Assembly: GCA_025353165.1 (NCBI GenBank)
Contig: JANXRE010000097.1
Location: forward strand, 1 to 35,605
From: Acidobacteriota bacterium
GTDB lineage: Bacteria > Acidobacteriota > Terriglobia > Bryobacterales > Bryobacteraceae
DNA: 35,605 nucleotides
Direction: 5' to 3'
The position numbers and the translations under genes are program-made. Positions within the stretch are counted from its first letter, which is position 1. Each line of letters starts with the position of its first letter. Positions 6,987 through 15,805 of this stretch are shown here, piece after piece. Under the pieces are notes generated by a model that saw only the letters and a program-made list of their open reading frames with translations, searched no databases and was not told the origin of the DNA.

Positions 6987-8469
6987 GGGTGATGGTATAC
7001 GCGACCGTCCGCGACTCCGGAACGAAATACTGGCGCGCCACGCGCTGGACATCCTCAGCGGTGATTTTGTTGTACTCGCCCGGTTCGGTGAAGAGCCGCC
7101 GCCAGTCCCCGTACGCGACGTGATACGCGGTGAGCTCGCCCGCGAGACCGGAGTTCGAATCCAGCTTGCGGATGAGGTCCGCCCGTAGTTTCGTCTTCAC
7201 GCGATTCAAGGTTTCGGCATCCGGTTTCTCGTTTTTCAGGCGTTCGATCACGGCGTAGCATTCCTTCTCGTTTTCGTCGTTCGTGTGCCCCTGGTTCGGC
7301 ACCAGGAAGAACAGGAATAGCTCGGGGTATTTCCCTCCCGGAAAGCTCGGCTGCGCGAGCGCGGCGAGAGCCATCTTTTTGTCTCGGACCATGTCCGTGT
7401 ACAGCGTTCCCGTGCGGCCGCCGGACAGGATCTCGGCTACCACGTCGAACACGATATCGTCCTTGCTGTTCTGGTTGGGGCGCTTGTAGCCGATCAGCAC
7501 GAACGGCTCCGTCGCCGATTGGACCGCGACCCGCTTCTCTCCCGCCTGTGCGGGCTCCTCGGTGTGGATTAGCGGGGGGAGCGGCGCGCCCGGGATTCGA
7601 GCGAAGTACTTTTCGGCGAGCCTCCGCGCTTCCTTCGGATCGACGTCGCCCGCGATGCCGATGGTGATGTTCCCGGGCACATAGTATTGCCGGTAGAACT
7701 GCGCGGCTTCCTTGATGCGGAGATGCTCGATGTCGCTGGACCAGCCGCTGGACGGGTTGCGGTACGGGTGAGCTTCGAAGGCGCTCGCCCCCAGCGCCTC
7801 CACGAGTTGTCCCTGAGGGCTGGACTCCACCCTCATGCGGCGCTCTTCGCGCACCACGTCGCGCTCCTTGTAGAACTCGCGCAGGACCGGCGCGAGGAAC
7901 CGCTCCGATTCAAGCAGAAACCAGAGCTCCAGACGGTTAGAGGGGAAGCTATAGAAATAGTCGGTCGAGTCGGTGCTGGTCGAGGCGTTCAGGCCGACTC
8001 CTCCGTTCGACTCCACGATCTCGTCGTACTGGTTCGGGATTACGAAGCTGTCGGCTTTTTCAATCGCGGCTTTCAATTGCTCGTCGAGCTCCGCTTGCCG
8101 TTTGGGATCGGCCGCCCGGTGGCGATCCGCCGCTTCGCGCTGGAGAGCGTCGACCAGGTCGTAAATACGCTCCACCTGGTCGAGGGCCGCTTTTTCGGCT
8201 GGGAAGTTTTTGGTTCCGATATTCGCGGTGCCCTTGAACGCCATGTGCTCGAACATGTGGGCGATGCCGGTTTGGCCCTTCGGGTCGTCGACCGCGCCGG
8301 CGTTCACCAGGGAGTGGAACGAGACGACCGGCGCGTCATGACGCTCGACGACGATGAAGTGCAGACCGTTAGGCAGGTCGAACTCGGTCACCTTCTTTTC
8401 GAAATCCTTCAGGCTCTGGGCGCATAGCGGAACCGAAAGCAGGCAGAACAGCAGGGTTTGTGGTCGCAT
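6979..8469 (-). CDS. M16 zinc peptidase, catalytic subunit, secreted
   Basis: A 496-aa insulinase/pitrilysin-family metallopeptidase with a signal peptide (about 1-18). The inverted zinc motif HMFEH lies at residues 71-75 in the context GIAHMFEHMAFKGT. The third ligand is probably in the REERRMR segment further down. A charged, helical insertion of roughly 50 residues (about 95-145) separates the two and is longer than in typical bacterial M16 proteins. It should cleave short peptides or unfolded segments outside the inner membrane, working with the non-catalytic subunit encoded next. Its ATG abuts the TAG of the gene before it with no gap, and its stop overlaps the next start, so the operon is tightly coupled. 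Confidence 0.9.
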   Translation of the reverse strand: MRPQTLLFCLLSVPLCAQSLKDFEKKVTEFDLPNGLHFIVVERHDAPVVSFHSLVNAGAVDDPKGQTGIAHMFEHMAFKGTANIGTKNFPAEKAALDQVERIYDLVDALQREAADRHRAADPKRQAELDEQLKAAIEKADSFVIPNQYDEIVESNGGVGLNASTSTDSTDYFYSFPSNRLELWFLLESERFLAPVLREFYKERDVVREERRMRVESSPQGQLVEALGASAFEAHPYRNPSSGWSSDIEHLRIKEAAQFYRQYYVPGNITIGIAGDVDPKEARRLAEKYFARIPGAPLPPLIHTEEPAQAGEKRVAVQSATEPFVLIGYKRPNQNSKDDIVFDVVAEILSGGRTGTLYTDMVRDKKMALAALAQPSFPGGKYPELFLFFLVPNQGHTNDENEKECYAVIERLKNEKPDAETLNRVKTKLRADLIRKLDSNSGLAGELTAYHVAYGDWRRLFTEPGEYNKITAEDVQRVARQYFVPESRTVAYTITHE

Positions 8470-9771
8470 CTATTTTGAAAGCACGAGTGCGCCGAGCGCT
8501 CCGATCTGGTCGATGTCGAAGCCGGTGCCGTCTTCCACTTCGTATCCCTGAATTGTAGAGGGCGGTCCGTCAGGACGGAACAGCGTCGCTGCTTTATATT
8601 GTCCCAGGACGTGGACGGTCACGTTTTCGACCGGGAAGTCGGAGTAATTGATCAGGTGCAGGACGACTGTTCCGTCGTGCGTCTCCACCAGGTTTGAGAG
8701 CATGCTCGAAACGTTGAACAGGCGAACGCCGAGATTGCGGCGGCCGGTCATCGCGTTCAGCTCCTTCCAGATCTGGTCCAGCTTCTCGAGGTCGGCCTTT
8801 TCCAGGGTGATCTGACCGGGGCGGGGAACCGGGAACTTCCAGCCGGGGGGCCCTGTCAGCAGAGTCCCGCCGGCCCGCGTGAACGCCTTGAGCGCTTCTT
8901 TCTGGGCGTCCGTGAGAGACTCGGGATCGACGTTCACGGCCATGTTCGATCCGGCCATGGCCTTTCCGCTGAGGTTCGGGTTCGGGATGGCGCGGACAGG
9001 CGTGTGCTTGACGGCGATCATGTCGAGCACGCCGCCGGAGAGCAGGGCTCCGCTCGTCGCGTCTTCGATCAGCGCGAGCTTTCCCGCAGCCTGGGCGGTC
9101 CGCCAGTCCTTGTGCTGTTCGTAGAACGCGAGGGCCTGCATCATGCGCTTCCAGTCCGCGAGCGCGCGGGCGTCGCCGGTGAGCAGGCGCTTCTGAAAAT
9201 CGGCGTCGATGGAGACGACCCACCGGGCGCCGGTCATCGCCGCGTCGCCGATGGCTTGCAGATAGCGTGGGACCGGCCATGCTTTCCCCGGTGGCGGAGT
9301 ATTCGCGATCCACACCGGCCCGCTGGTGGAGGCGCGCGCGAAGCGGAGGAAGCCGGTGTTGGTGTCAATCCACGGCGCGCCGCTCGGGGCTGACTTGGCG
9401 TCGTCCTGTCCTTCCTGGAGTCCCGGCCAGACTCCTTGGAAGGTGCCGGCCACTGTGTCGCTGGAGTCGAAGCGGATGTCGCTGCGCAGGCCGAGGTGAA
9501 TCACCTGCGGATTCCGATCCGCGGATGGGCCCTCCAGCACAACCCCGGTAAATTTCAGCTCCACGGCCTGTGGGGAATGAATCACGGCATAGGTGGCGAG
9601 GTTGCGGCGCGCGGCCTCGGCGAGAAATGCGGGCGACCATTGCGGCTGTTCCAACAGGAGGCAATTGATCGGCGTGTCCCGGAGGAGGTCGAGGCTATTC
9701 GGGTCGGCGGAAAACCAGCGGACCGGGACGAGGTCGGGGAGAGTCGCAACCATGAGAAGGGCAGCCAGCAT
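8470..9771 (-). CDS. Unrecognised secreted protein heading the M16 operon
   Basis: A 433-aa protein with a probable short signal peptide (MLAALLMVATLPDLVPV). I do not recognise a named family. The region around AGGTLLTGPPGWKFP resembles the glutamine-amidotransferase-like fold found in glycoside hydrolases with a class-I GATase domain. The C-terminal quarter (HLINYSDFPVENVTVHVLG) looks like the beta-sandwich closing such enzymes. A carbohydrate-related role is therefore possible but unproven, and no catalytic residues can be named. It is the first gene of the coupled run down to the Smr gene. The start is uncertain: GGAAG lies very close to the first ATG, and a second in-frame Met follows at codon 7. 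Confidence 0.6.
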   Translation of the reverse strand: MLAALLMVATLPDLVPVRWFSADPNSLDLLRDTPINCLLLEQPQWSPAFLAEAARRNLATYAVIHSPQAVELKFTGVVLEGPSADRNPQVIHLGLRSDIRFDSSDTVAGTFQGVWPGLQEGQDDAKSAPSGAPWIDTNTGFLRFARASTSGPVWIANTPPPGKAWPVPRYLQAIGDAAMTGARWVVSIDADFQKRLLTGDARALADWKRMMQALAFYEQHKDWRTAQAAGKLALIEDATSGALLSGGVLDMIAVKHTPVRAIPNPNLSGKAMAGSNMAVNVDPESLTDAQKEALKAFTRAGGTLLTGPPGWKFPVPRPGQITLEKADLEKLDQIWKELNAMTGRRNLGVRLFNVSSMLSNLVETHDGTVVLHLINYSDFPVENVTVHVLGQYKAATLFRPDGPPSTIQGYEVEDGTGFDIDQIGALGALVLSK

Positions 9772-9813
9772 TACTTCCAGTGTAAAAGGGGCCGGGCGTG
9801 TTTTTCTGCCCTT

Positions 9814-10122
9814 TCAGCAGAATTTGTGGGGTGATTCTGGTTCCGGGAGTCGTCCCAGGTTGTGATAAAGCACCATTTCCATGGCCTTGTAGGTGCAAAA
9901 GCCGTAGGATCGCCTGGTAACCACTCGAATGTTGTTATTGAGTCGAGTTGTGGCTTCACGGCTCGGTAGAACGGATTGCACCGTGTTTTTCCAGAAGCTC
10001 CCGTTCAGTGGCGGAATGTCCGAAAAAGCGATCTCCGGATCGGGCTGCTTCGCGAGTTGGGCCAGCCTGCGCTTACAAGCAGGTGTCATGGGACTGTCAG
10101 CCAGCGTCTTGCGCACGAGCAT
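9814..10122 (-). pseudogene. Antitoxin N-terminus fused to a transposase C-terminal scrap
   Basis: One open frame holds two unrelated pieces. Residues about 12-45 (MTPACKRRLAQLAKQ, then EIAFSDIPPL and FWKNTV) resemble the start of small antitoxins of the BrnA-like type, which precede a DNA-binding C-terminus that is missing here. Residues about 55-102 (IRVVTRRSYGF, LYHNLGRLPEPES) look like the C-terminal end of a DDE transposase, in my judgement of the ISL3 type. The join suggests an insertion sequence landed in an antitoxin gene and most of both was lost. A short chimeric protein could still be made. Family names rest on motif memory only. Confidence 0.5.
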
Positions 10123-10146
10123 CTGCCCCTTTTTACCCTGGAACTA

Positions 10147-10263
10147 CTACTGTGGGCTTCCGAGCGGCAGATTGCGGACCCGGACTCGACCGTGACGGAA
10201 TGTCACCACACACCCGGTCAGGAGTTCCTGTTCGATTGCCGGCAGGTTCTGAAGAATGAGCCC
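10147..10263 (-). pseudogene. Possible toxin C-terminal remnant (DUF5615-like)
   Basis: The last 38 or so codons of a longer, otherwise random-looking frame read LILQNLPAIEQELLTGC and then RVRNLPL. This recalls the end of PIN-like DUF5615 toxins, which close with a similar IRVRxLP strand. No catalytic part is present. It lies 24 nt upstream of the antitoxin-like fragment on the same strand, which is the only contextual support. The remainder of 10264-10381 holds nothing I can assign. Confidence 0.25.
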
Positions 10264-10381
10264 AACGCAGTCCACGGTGCGTCTGGATGCGGATGTGGTG
10301 GCCGGCTCCGTCCCCACGGCAAGGGGTACCAGACGCGCCCGATGGCGTACTCCTCCCTTTTTGTAGACTGGCAGTAGACTC

Positions 10382-11965
10382 ATGAACAAAGCCTTCTTTC
10401 TCCTAACCGCGACATCCTTGTGCTTCGGCCAACTGCAGGAAATCTCGGGCGAGCGGATTCGCGCGCACACGAAATTCCTTTCCAGCGATCTGCTGGAAGG
10501 CCGCGGCGTGGGAACGCGCGGCGGCGATCTCGCGACCGATTACATCGCGACGCAGTTTGCGCTGGTAGGCGCGAAACCCGCCGGCGACAACGGGACGTAC
10601 TTCCAGCGTGTTCCGCTGGCCGGCGCGGAGACCATCGGCGCCGAGGCGCGGCTATCCGCCGGTTCGGAGACGTTTGCCTGGGGCACGGAGTTCGTCGGCA
10701 CGACCCACCGTCAACAGCCGGCCGTCGATTTTGATGGCGAAGCGATTTTTGTGGGTCACGGCATCGACGCTCCGGAGTTTAATTGGGACGATTACAAGGG
10801 CGTCGACGTTCGCGGGAAGGTGGTGGTTCTGTTCACGAACGAATTCTTCGGCCAGCGCGCGCTGACTTACTACGGCCGGTGGACCTACAAGTACGAAAAT
10901 GCGCTGCGGCACGGCGCGCTGGCGGCGATCATCGTCCACACCACGCCGACCGCCGGGTACGGCTGGGACGTCGTGAAATCCTCCTGGGGGAAGGAAGATC
11001 CGCAGGTGCGGCTTGCGCCGGACGCGCCTGCGCTGGCGCTCGCCGGTTGGGTGACGAGCGAAGCGGGCGAGCGCCTTTTCAAAGCATCCGGCCACACGGT
11101 GGACGAGATGCTCAAGATGGCCAACACTCGCGGGTTCAAACCCGTTCCTCTCGGCGTTCGAATCAAGGGCCACATCCCGACGAGGGTTCGCGAAATCGAA
11201 TCGCGCAACGTGGTTGCGAGAGTCGAAGGCAGCGACCCTGCATTAAAAGGCCAGGTGGTTGTTTTCACCGCGCACTGGGACCACCTTGGCATCGGCGATC
11301 CGGTGGACGGCGACCGCGTCTACAACGGCGCGGTCGATAATGCCACCGGCTGCGCGATGCTGTTGGAAATCGCGCGGGCGTGGGCCATGCTGCCGAAAAA
11401 GCCGCGCCGGTCGGCGGTGTTTCTCTCGGTAACGGCGGAGGAAGGCGGCCTGCGAGGGTCTGAGTATTATGCCAGTCATCCCGTGATCCCCGCCGGAAAG
11501 ACGGCCGTCGATATCAATTTCGACGCGTTCTTCCCGTTCGGACGGACGCGCGACACCGAGGTCAGCGGGGCGGAGCGGACGACGCTTTGGCCGCTGGTCC
11601 AGGACGTGGCCAAGCGGATGGATCTCACCATCTCGCCGGACGCGCACCCGGAGCAGGGCCACTACTACCGCTCGGATCACTTCTCGATGGCGCGCGCCGG
11701 CATTCCGGCGTTCTCCATCTCGGGCGGCACTCAGTATTACGGCAAATCGGCGGACTTCGCGGCCAAGGATTTTGAGGAATTCAACTCCAAGCACTACCAC
11801 CAGCCCTCGGACGAATATCACGAGGATTGGGACTTCTCAGGAATGGAGCAGATGGCGCGGTTCGGTTTCGTGATCGGGATGGATGTAGCGAATCTCGATC
11901 GTCTGCCGAGCTGGCGCGCGGGCGATGAGTTTCTGGCGGCGCGCGAAGCGAGCGGCGTGAAGTAA
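10382..11965 (+). CDS. Secreted M28 zinc aminopeptidase with PA domain
   Basis: A 527-aa exported peptidase (signal peptide about 1-16). The M28 di-zinc site is complete: His in FTAHWDHLG (about 299), bridging Asp in AVDNATG (about 318), the Glu pair in TAEEGG (about 353), Asp in INFDAF (about 380) and His in KHYHQPSDEY (about 472). A protease-associated domain spans roughly 120-260, between the N-terminal strand region and the catalytic core, as in secreted M28 aminopeptidases. It probably trims peptides outside the cytoplasm. It stands alone on the plus strand and converges with the P450 gene, with 6 bp between the stops. Confidence 0.92.
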   Translation: MNKAFFLLTATSLCFGQLQEISGERIRAHTKFLSSDLLEGRGVGTRGGDLATDYIATQFALVGAKPAGDNGTYFQRVPLAGAETIGAEARLSAGSETFAWGTEFVGTTHRQQPAVDFDGEAIFVGHGIDAPEFNWDDYKGVDVRGKVVVLFTNEFFGQRALTYYGRWTYKYENALRHGALAAIIVHTTPTAGYGWDVVKSSWGKEDPQVRLAPDAPALALAGWVTSEAGERLFKASGHTVDEMLKMANTRGFKPVPLGVRIKGHIPTRVREIESRNVVARVEGSDPALKGQVVVFTAHWDHLGIGDPVDGDRVYNGAVDNATGCAMLLEIARAWAMLPKKPRRSAVFLSVTAEEGGLRGSEYYASHPVIPAGKTAVDINFDAFFPFGRTRDTEVSGAERTTLWPLVQDVAKRMDLTISPDAHPEQGHYYRSDHFSMARAGIPAFSISGGTQYYGKSADFAAKDFEEFNSKHYHQPSDEYHEDWDFSGMEQMARFGFVIGMDVANLDRLPSWRAGDEFLAAREASGVK

Positions 11966-11971
11966 ACCGCG

Positions 11972-13312
11972 CTATCTTGCCCGCGCCACCATCTTCATGC
12001 CCTTGCGCGTTCGCAGAGTGATCAACGCGCGATAACCCACCGGGTGCCCGGGCACGAGTTCGAAACGCCACCGCTGCGCGATGCCGGCGAGCAGCAGCAC
12101 GCCTTCCATCCATGCGAAGCCCTCGCCAATGCAGACGCGCGCTCCGCCGCCGAACGGGAAATACGAAAACTTGGGGCGCTGCGCCTTCGCCTCCGGAGTC
12201 CAGCGCTCGGGGTCGAAGCGCTCGGGATCGGGGAACCAGCGCGGATCGCGATGCGTGACAAACGGCGACATCATGACCACGCTGCGCGCCGGGATCTCGT
12301 ATCCGCCCGCCTCGTAGGGCTTGGTCGCCATGCGGCCGATCGCCCAGGCGGGAGGATAGAGCCGCATCGCTTCTGCGAATATCATTTCCGTATACGGCAG
12401 CGACGGCATGTCATCCACGCCCGGCATCCGCTGCCCGAGCACCGCATCGAGTTCTGCGTGCAGCCTGGCCTCGGCCTCGGGGTTCTGCGAGAGTAGATAC
12501 CACGTCCAGGTGAGCGCCACCGCGGTGGTCTCGTGCCCGGCGAGGAAAATCGTGAGCGCCTCGTCGCGAACCTGCTGGTCCGACATGCCGCCCGTGCCCG
12601 CCTCATCCTGGGCCAGCAGGAGCATCGACAGCAGATCGCCTTTGTCCTCGCCCGAGGCTCTGCGCTCGGCGATCATGCGGTAGATGGTCTCGTCCAGTCG
12701 GGCCCTCGCGCGCTGAAACCGGCGTGTGGCCGGGAGCGGCAGACGTTCCAGCAGCTCGGAAAGCGGCAGCATCACCATGCGGAACAGGTGCAGAACGTCG
12801 GTCAGCGCCTGCCCGATCTCGCCGGCTTCCGCCTCGACGTCGGTGTTGAACAGCGTCTTGGCCACCACGGCCAGCGTGAGCCGCATCATCTCCCGATCAA
12901 CGTCGAGCGTTTCGCCGTCGTGCCACCTCTGGCGGGCGCGCGCCGCGTACTCCGCCATCGTCTCGCCGTAGGAGGCGAGGCGCTGCCGGTGAAAGGCGGG
13001 CTGCACCAGGCGGCGCTGGCGCGTGTGCAGTGGAGCTTCGCTGGTCAGCAAACCCTCGCCGAGCAGCGTCTTGGCGCGCTGGAGCATCTGGCTCTTGATG
13101 AAGTCATGCTGCCGCGTGACCAGGACGTCCTTAATGTATTCGGGGTTGTTGATGAAATACACGTGCCGCGGACCGAGGCGGAAGTAGGCGATGTCTCCGA
13201 ATTCCCGGGCGGTGCGAAGCAGAAAGGCCGGGGCGTCGCGCCGGAACATGGGCATCTGGCCCACAAACGGCCGGTTCTTCGGCCCGGGAGGTCTGGTCAT
13301 GCGCGCCTTCAT
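11972..13312 (-). CDS. Cytochrome P450
   Basis: A 446-aa heme monooxygenase with all standard motifs: I-helix AGHETT (about 260), the ExxR pair in EAMR (about 312), and the heme loop [10 protein letters not shown], whose Cys (about 393) ligates the iron. It has no membrane anchor or fused reductase, so it needs separate redox partners, none of which is encoded in the window. The substrate is unknown. It follows ispF by 18 bp on the same strand and may be co-transcribed with the isoprenoid genes, which makes a terpenoid or hopanoid substrate possible but not shown. The start may instead be the Met at codon 5, which has AAGG at better spacing. Confidence 0.92.
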   Translation of the reverse strand: MKARMTRPPGPKNRPFVGQMPMFRRDAPAFLLRTAREFGDIAYFRLGPRHVYFINNPEYIKDVLVTRQHDFIKSQMLQRAKTLLGEGLLTSEAPLHTRQRRLVQPAFHRQRLASYGETMAEYAARARQRWHDGETLDVDREMMRLTLAVVAKTLFNTDVEAEAGEIGQALTDVLHLFRMVMLPLSELLERLPLPATRRFQRARARLDETIYRMIAERRASGEDKGDLLSMLLLAQDEAGTGGMSDQQVRDEALTIFLAGHETTAVALTWTWYLLSQNPEAEARLHAELDAVLGQRMPGVDDMPSLPYTEMIFAEAMRLYPPAWAIGRMATKPYEAGGYEIPARSVVMMSPFVTHRDPRWFPDPERFDPERWTPEAKAQRPKFSYFPFGGGARVCIGEGFAWMEGVLLLAGIAQRWRFELVPGHPVGYRALITLRTRKGMKMVARAR

Positions 13313-13330
13313 TATCGCCGAAACGCGTCC

Positions 13331-13810
13331 CTACTCGCGGACGATACTGACGATGGCTTGCGCTTCCGCCGACCGGCCCTCGCCTACCGGTCCGACCTTC
13401 TCGGCTGTCTTGAATTTCACCGAAACATGGTCCAGATCGAGACCGAGCGTCTCCGCCAGTTTCCGGCGGATCGGCAGACGGTAGTCCTTCAGCTTCGGCC
13501 TTTCCAGGATGACCGTCGAGTCGACATTCACCAGGGCATACCCCGCTTCGCCGACCAGTTGCAGAGCGTGCCGCAGAAACACCAGGGAATCGCAGCCCTT
13601 CCATCGGGGATCGCTGTCCGGAAAGTGCATCCCGATGTCGCCCAACGCGACCGCGCCCAGCAGCGCGTCGGTGACGGCATGCGACAGCACATCGGCATCG
13701 GAGTGTCCTTCCAGTCCGAAGTCCGCGTCAATGCGGACTCCACCCAGAATCAGCAGCCTCCCCGGTTCGGTCCGATGAACGTCCCAGCCCAGGCCGGTCC
13801 GGTACTCCAT
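13331..13810 (-). CDS. ispF: 2-C-methyl-D-erythritol 2,4-cyclodiphosphate synthase
   Basis: A 159-aa enzyme of the MEP isoprenoid pathway that cyclises CDP-methylerythritol 2-phosphate with release of CMP. The metal ligands are Asp10 and His12 (in GWDVH) and His44 (in HSDADVLSHA). FPDSD and FKTAEKVG are the other family signatures. Length is normal for the trimeric enzyme. Its ATG overlaps the TGA of ispD by one base (TGATG), so the two are translationally coupled, consistent with successive or near-successive pathway steps. Confidence 0.97.
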   Translation of the reverse strand: MEYRTGLGWDVHRTEPGRLLILGGVRIDADFGLEGHSDADVLSHAVTDALLGAVALGDIGMHFPDSDPRWKGCDSLVFLRHALQLVGEAGYALVNVDSTVILERPKLKDYRLPIRRKLAETLGLDLDHVSVKFKTAEKVGPVGEGRSAEAQAIVSIVRE

Positions 13811-14535
13811 CAGGTGGCGTTCCTCTCGGCTATTTCGTCGGCCAGGAATAGCCGCGCCAGGTCCATGTCGCCGGGCTTGGTAATCTTGATGTTGCGATCG
13901 CTGCCCTGGACCACGCTGACCTCGACTTCCTCCAGGCGCTCGACGAGACTCGATTCGTCGGTGGCGATGAAACCGTCCTCGGAGGCTTTTTCGAAGGCCT
14001 GCCGCAGCAGCGGATAGCGGAAGACTTGCGGAGTCTGGGTCAGGATCAGATGCTCGCGCGGCAGCGTGGCGCGAACCTTGTTCTTGTGAATTCGTTTCAC
14101 GGTGTCCACCGGCACGATGCCGACAATCGCCGCGCCCGTTTCGGCGGCCTCGCGAATCACGGCTTCGATGGTCTCGATTTCGACGAAGGGCCGCACCGCG
14201 TCGTGGACCGCGACCAGATCGACGCCCGCGTCCAAGGCGGCCAGCGCATTCTCCACCGATCTCTGTCGCGAATCGCCGCCGGCGACCAGACGCACGGGCT
14301 TCGTTAGGCTCTCTCCGGCGATCATCTGCCGCACCCAGTCCATGTCGTCCGGACGCAGCGCGACCACGATCTCCGAAACGGACGGACAGCCATCGAACTT
14401 GCGAATGGTATGGATGAGAATGGGAGAGTTATCGAGCAGCATGAACTGCTTGCGGCTGACCCCGGATTTCTCCGGAGAAACCTTTCCCATTCGAGTGCCC
14501 AGCCCCGCGGCCGGCAATATTACAGAAACTCTCAT
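13810..14535 (-). CDS. ispD: 2-C-methyl-D-erythritol 4-phosphate cytidylyltransferase
   Basis: A 241-aa MEP-pathway enzyme that transfers CMP from CTP to methylerythritol phosphate. The nucleotide-binding loop PAAGLGTRMG (8-17) with Lys29 (SRKQF), the GGDSRQRSV segment (about 86-94) and the VHDAVRPF motif (110-117) are all present. The loop between Gly17 and the lysine is a few residues longer than usual (KVSPEKSGV). It lies 27 bp below the PIN/TRAM gene and overlaps ispF. The order yacL-like, ispD, ispF is the one known from Bacillus (yacL, yacM, yacN). Confidence 0.96.
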   Translation of the reverse strand: MRVSVILPAAGLGTRMGKVSPEKSGVSRKQFMLLDNSPILIHTIRKFDGCPSVSEIVVALRPDDMDWVRQMIAGESLTKPVRLVAGGDSRQRSVENALAALDAGVDLVAVHDAVRPFVEIETIEAVIREAAETGAAIVGIVPVDTVKRIHKNKVRATLPREHLILTQTPQVFRYPLLRQAFEKASEDGFIATDESSLVERLEEVEVSVVQGSDRNIKITKPGDMDLARLFLADEIAERNAT

Positions 14536-14562
14536 GTCACGTACCTTGTGTGATTCGGCGGC

Positions 14563-15651
14563 TCAGGCGCCCGGGTGATGCACCGCCGTGCCCGAGTGCT
14601 CGCGGTCCTTCTGTTGCGCCAGTTGCCGGTCGGCCGCCCGCGTTTCATGGACCTGATGGACGCGATCGTCGAACCGGCCAAAGATCATTTTCCCCGCGGT
14701 GGTTTGCAGAACGCTGGTGACGGAGATGTCGATGGTTTTGGAAATCATCCGCTTGGCGTTGTCCACCACCACCATCGTGCCGTCGTCCAGGTAGGCGACG
14801 CCCTGATTGTACTCCTTGCCTTCCTTGAGGATGAACACCCGCATGGTCTCGCCCGGCAGCACGATCGGCTTGAGCGAATTCGCCAGCTCGTTGATGTTCA
14901 GTACCTCCACGCCGTGCAGTTGAGCCACCTTGTTTAAATTGAAATCGTTGGTGACGACTTTGCAGCTGTACACCTTGGCGAGCTCGATCAACTTCATATC
15001 TACTTCCCGGACGTTCGGGAAATCGTCTTCGAGGATCTGTATATTCAGATGCGGCATTTTCTGAATCCTCTGGAGGACATCCAGGCCCCGCCGCCCGCGG
15101 TTGCGCTTCATGGAATCCGCGGAATCGGCGACCAGTTGCAGCTCGCGCAGGACGAACTGCGGGATGACCAGGATGCCGTCGAGGAAACCCGTATCGGCGA
15201 TGTCGGCGATCCGGCCGTCGATGATCACGCTGGTATCGAGAATCTTGAAGGTGTCCTTGGACGCCTTCTCGCCTCCGAAGAGCCCGCCGAGCGCGGCCAG
15301 GTTCAGCATGTCGCCCTTGTTCGCGCCGACCACCAGGCCGACGTAAGCCATCAGCAGCAGCAGAACCAATTGGAGGAACGGCACCGTGTTGTAACTGTTC
15401 GGCAGCGCCTGGGCCAGCACCAGGGAGATCAGATACGCGCCGAGAATGCCGAGAATGGAGCCAAACGCGGCTCCGATCAGCCGCTTCAGGCTAACCTTCT
15501 TGAGCCGGATTTCGAAGAGTACAATCGACGCGCCAAGGATTGCCCCGGCGATCGCGGCGAAGGGCGGTTCGAGATTAAACGGACGGAGGTAGTAGCCGGC
15601 AAGTCCTAGAAGGATAACGAACAGGATTCGAATAAGCAGTAGGTCGTTCAT
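14563..15651 (-). CDS. YacL-like membrane protein with PIN and TRAM domains
   Basis: A 362-aa protein. About four membrane helices occupy residues 1-115. A PIN nuclease domain follows from about 135 (ILDTSVIIDGRIADI carries the first acidic residues; VVTNDFNLNKVA the later one), then a TRAM-type beta domain from about 265 (LPGETMRVFILKEGKEYNQG). This is the YacL family, found across several phyla and often next to ispD and ispF. The PIN domain suggests RNA cleavage at the membrane, but the biological role is not settled. The last 30 or so residues are polar and look unconserved. Candidate promoter at 15709-15714. Confidence 0.92.
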   Translation of the reverse strand: MNDLLLIRILFVILLGLAGYYLRPFNLEPPFAAIAGAILGASIVLFEIRLKKVSLKRLIGAAFGSILGILGAYLISLVLAQALPNSYNTVPFLQLVLLLLMAYVGLVVGANKGDMLNLAALGGLFGGEKASKDTFKILDTSVIIDGRIADIADTGFLDGILVIPQFVLRELQLVADSADSMKRNRGRRGLDVLQRIQKMPHLNIQILEDDFPNVREVDMKLIELAKVYSCKVVTNDFNLNKVAQLHGVEVLNINELANSLKPIVLPGETMRVFILKEGKEYNQGVAYLDDGTMVVVDNAKRMISKTIDISVTSVLQTTAGKMIFGRFDDRVHQVHETRAADRQLAQQKDREHSGTAVHHPGA

Positions 15652-15708
15652 GATTTGTATCCCGTGGAATGGGTCGCCAAGAATTAAGAATACACATCTT
15701 GCGGCACA

Positions 15709-15714
15709 AGTATA
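15709..15714 (-). promoter_or_regulatory. Candidate -10 box for the yacL-ispD-ispF cluster
   Basis: On the minus strand the sequence reads TATACT about 58 bp above the start codon of the YacL-like gene, in a short AT-rich stretch. No convincing -35 box lies at 16-18 bp upstream, so this is a weak call. Nothing else notable lies between 15652 and 15805. Confidence 0.3.
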
Positions 15715-15805
15715 ACACCTTGCGATGGAGGGAAATTACGAAAGCGGGAAAGGTGAGAGTACGATGCGGCGCGCATTCGGGTCCGCCGCCTCTCGATGAA
15801 AAATC

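Noticed and set aside
10147-10470. Full 107-codon minus-strand frame as a gene
   Set aside because: The upper two thirds overlap the M28 start region and read as noise; only the last 38 or so codons look protein-like and are listed as a remnant.
12533-14017. 494-codon plus-strand frame over P450, ispF and ispD
   Set aside because: It spans three well-identified minus-strand genes and their junctions, so it cannot be a real gene.
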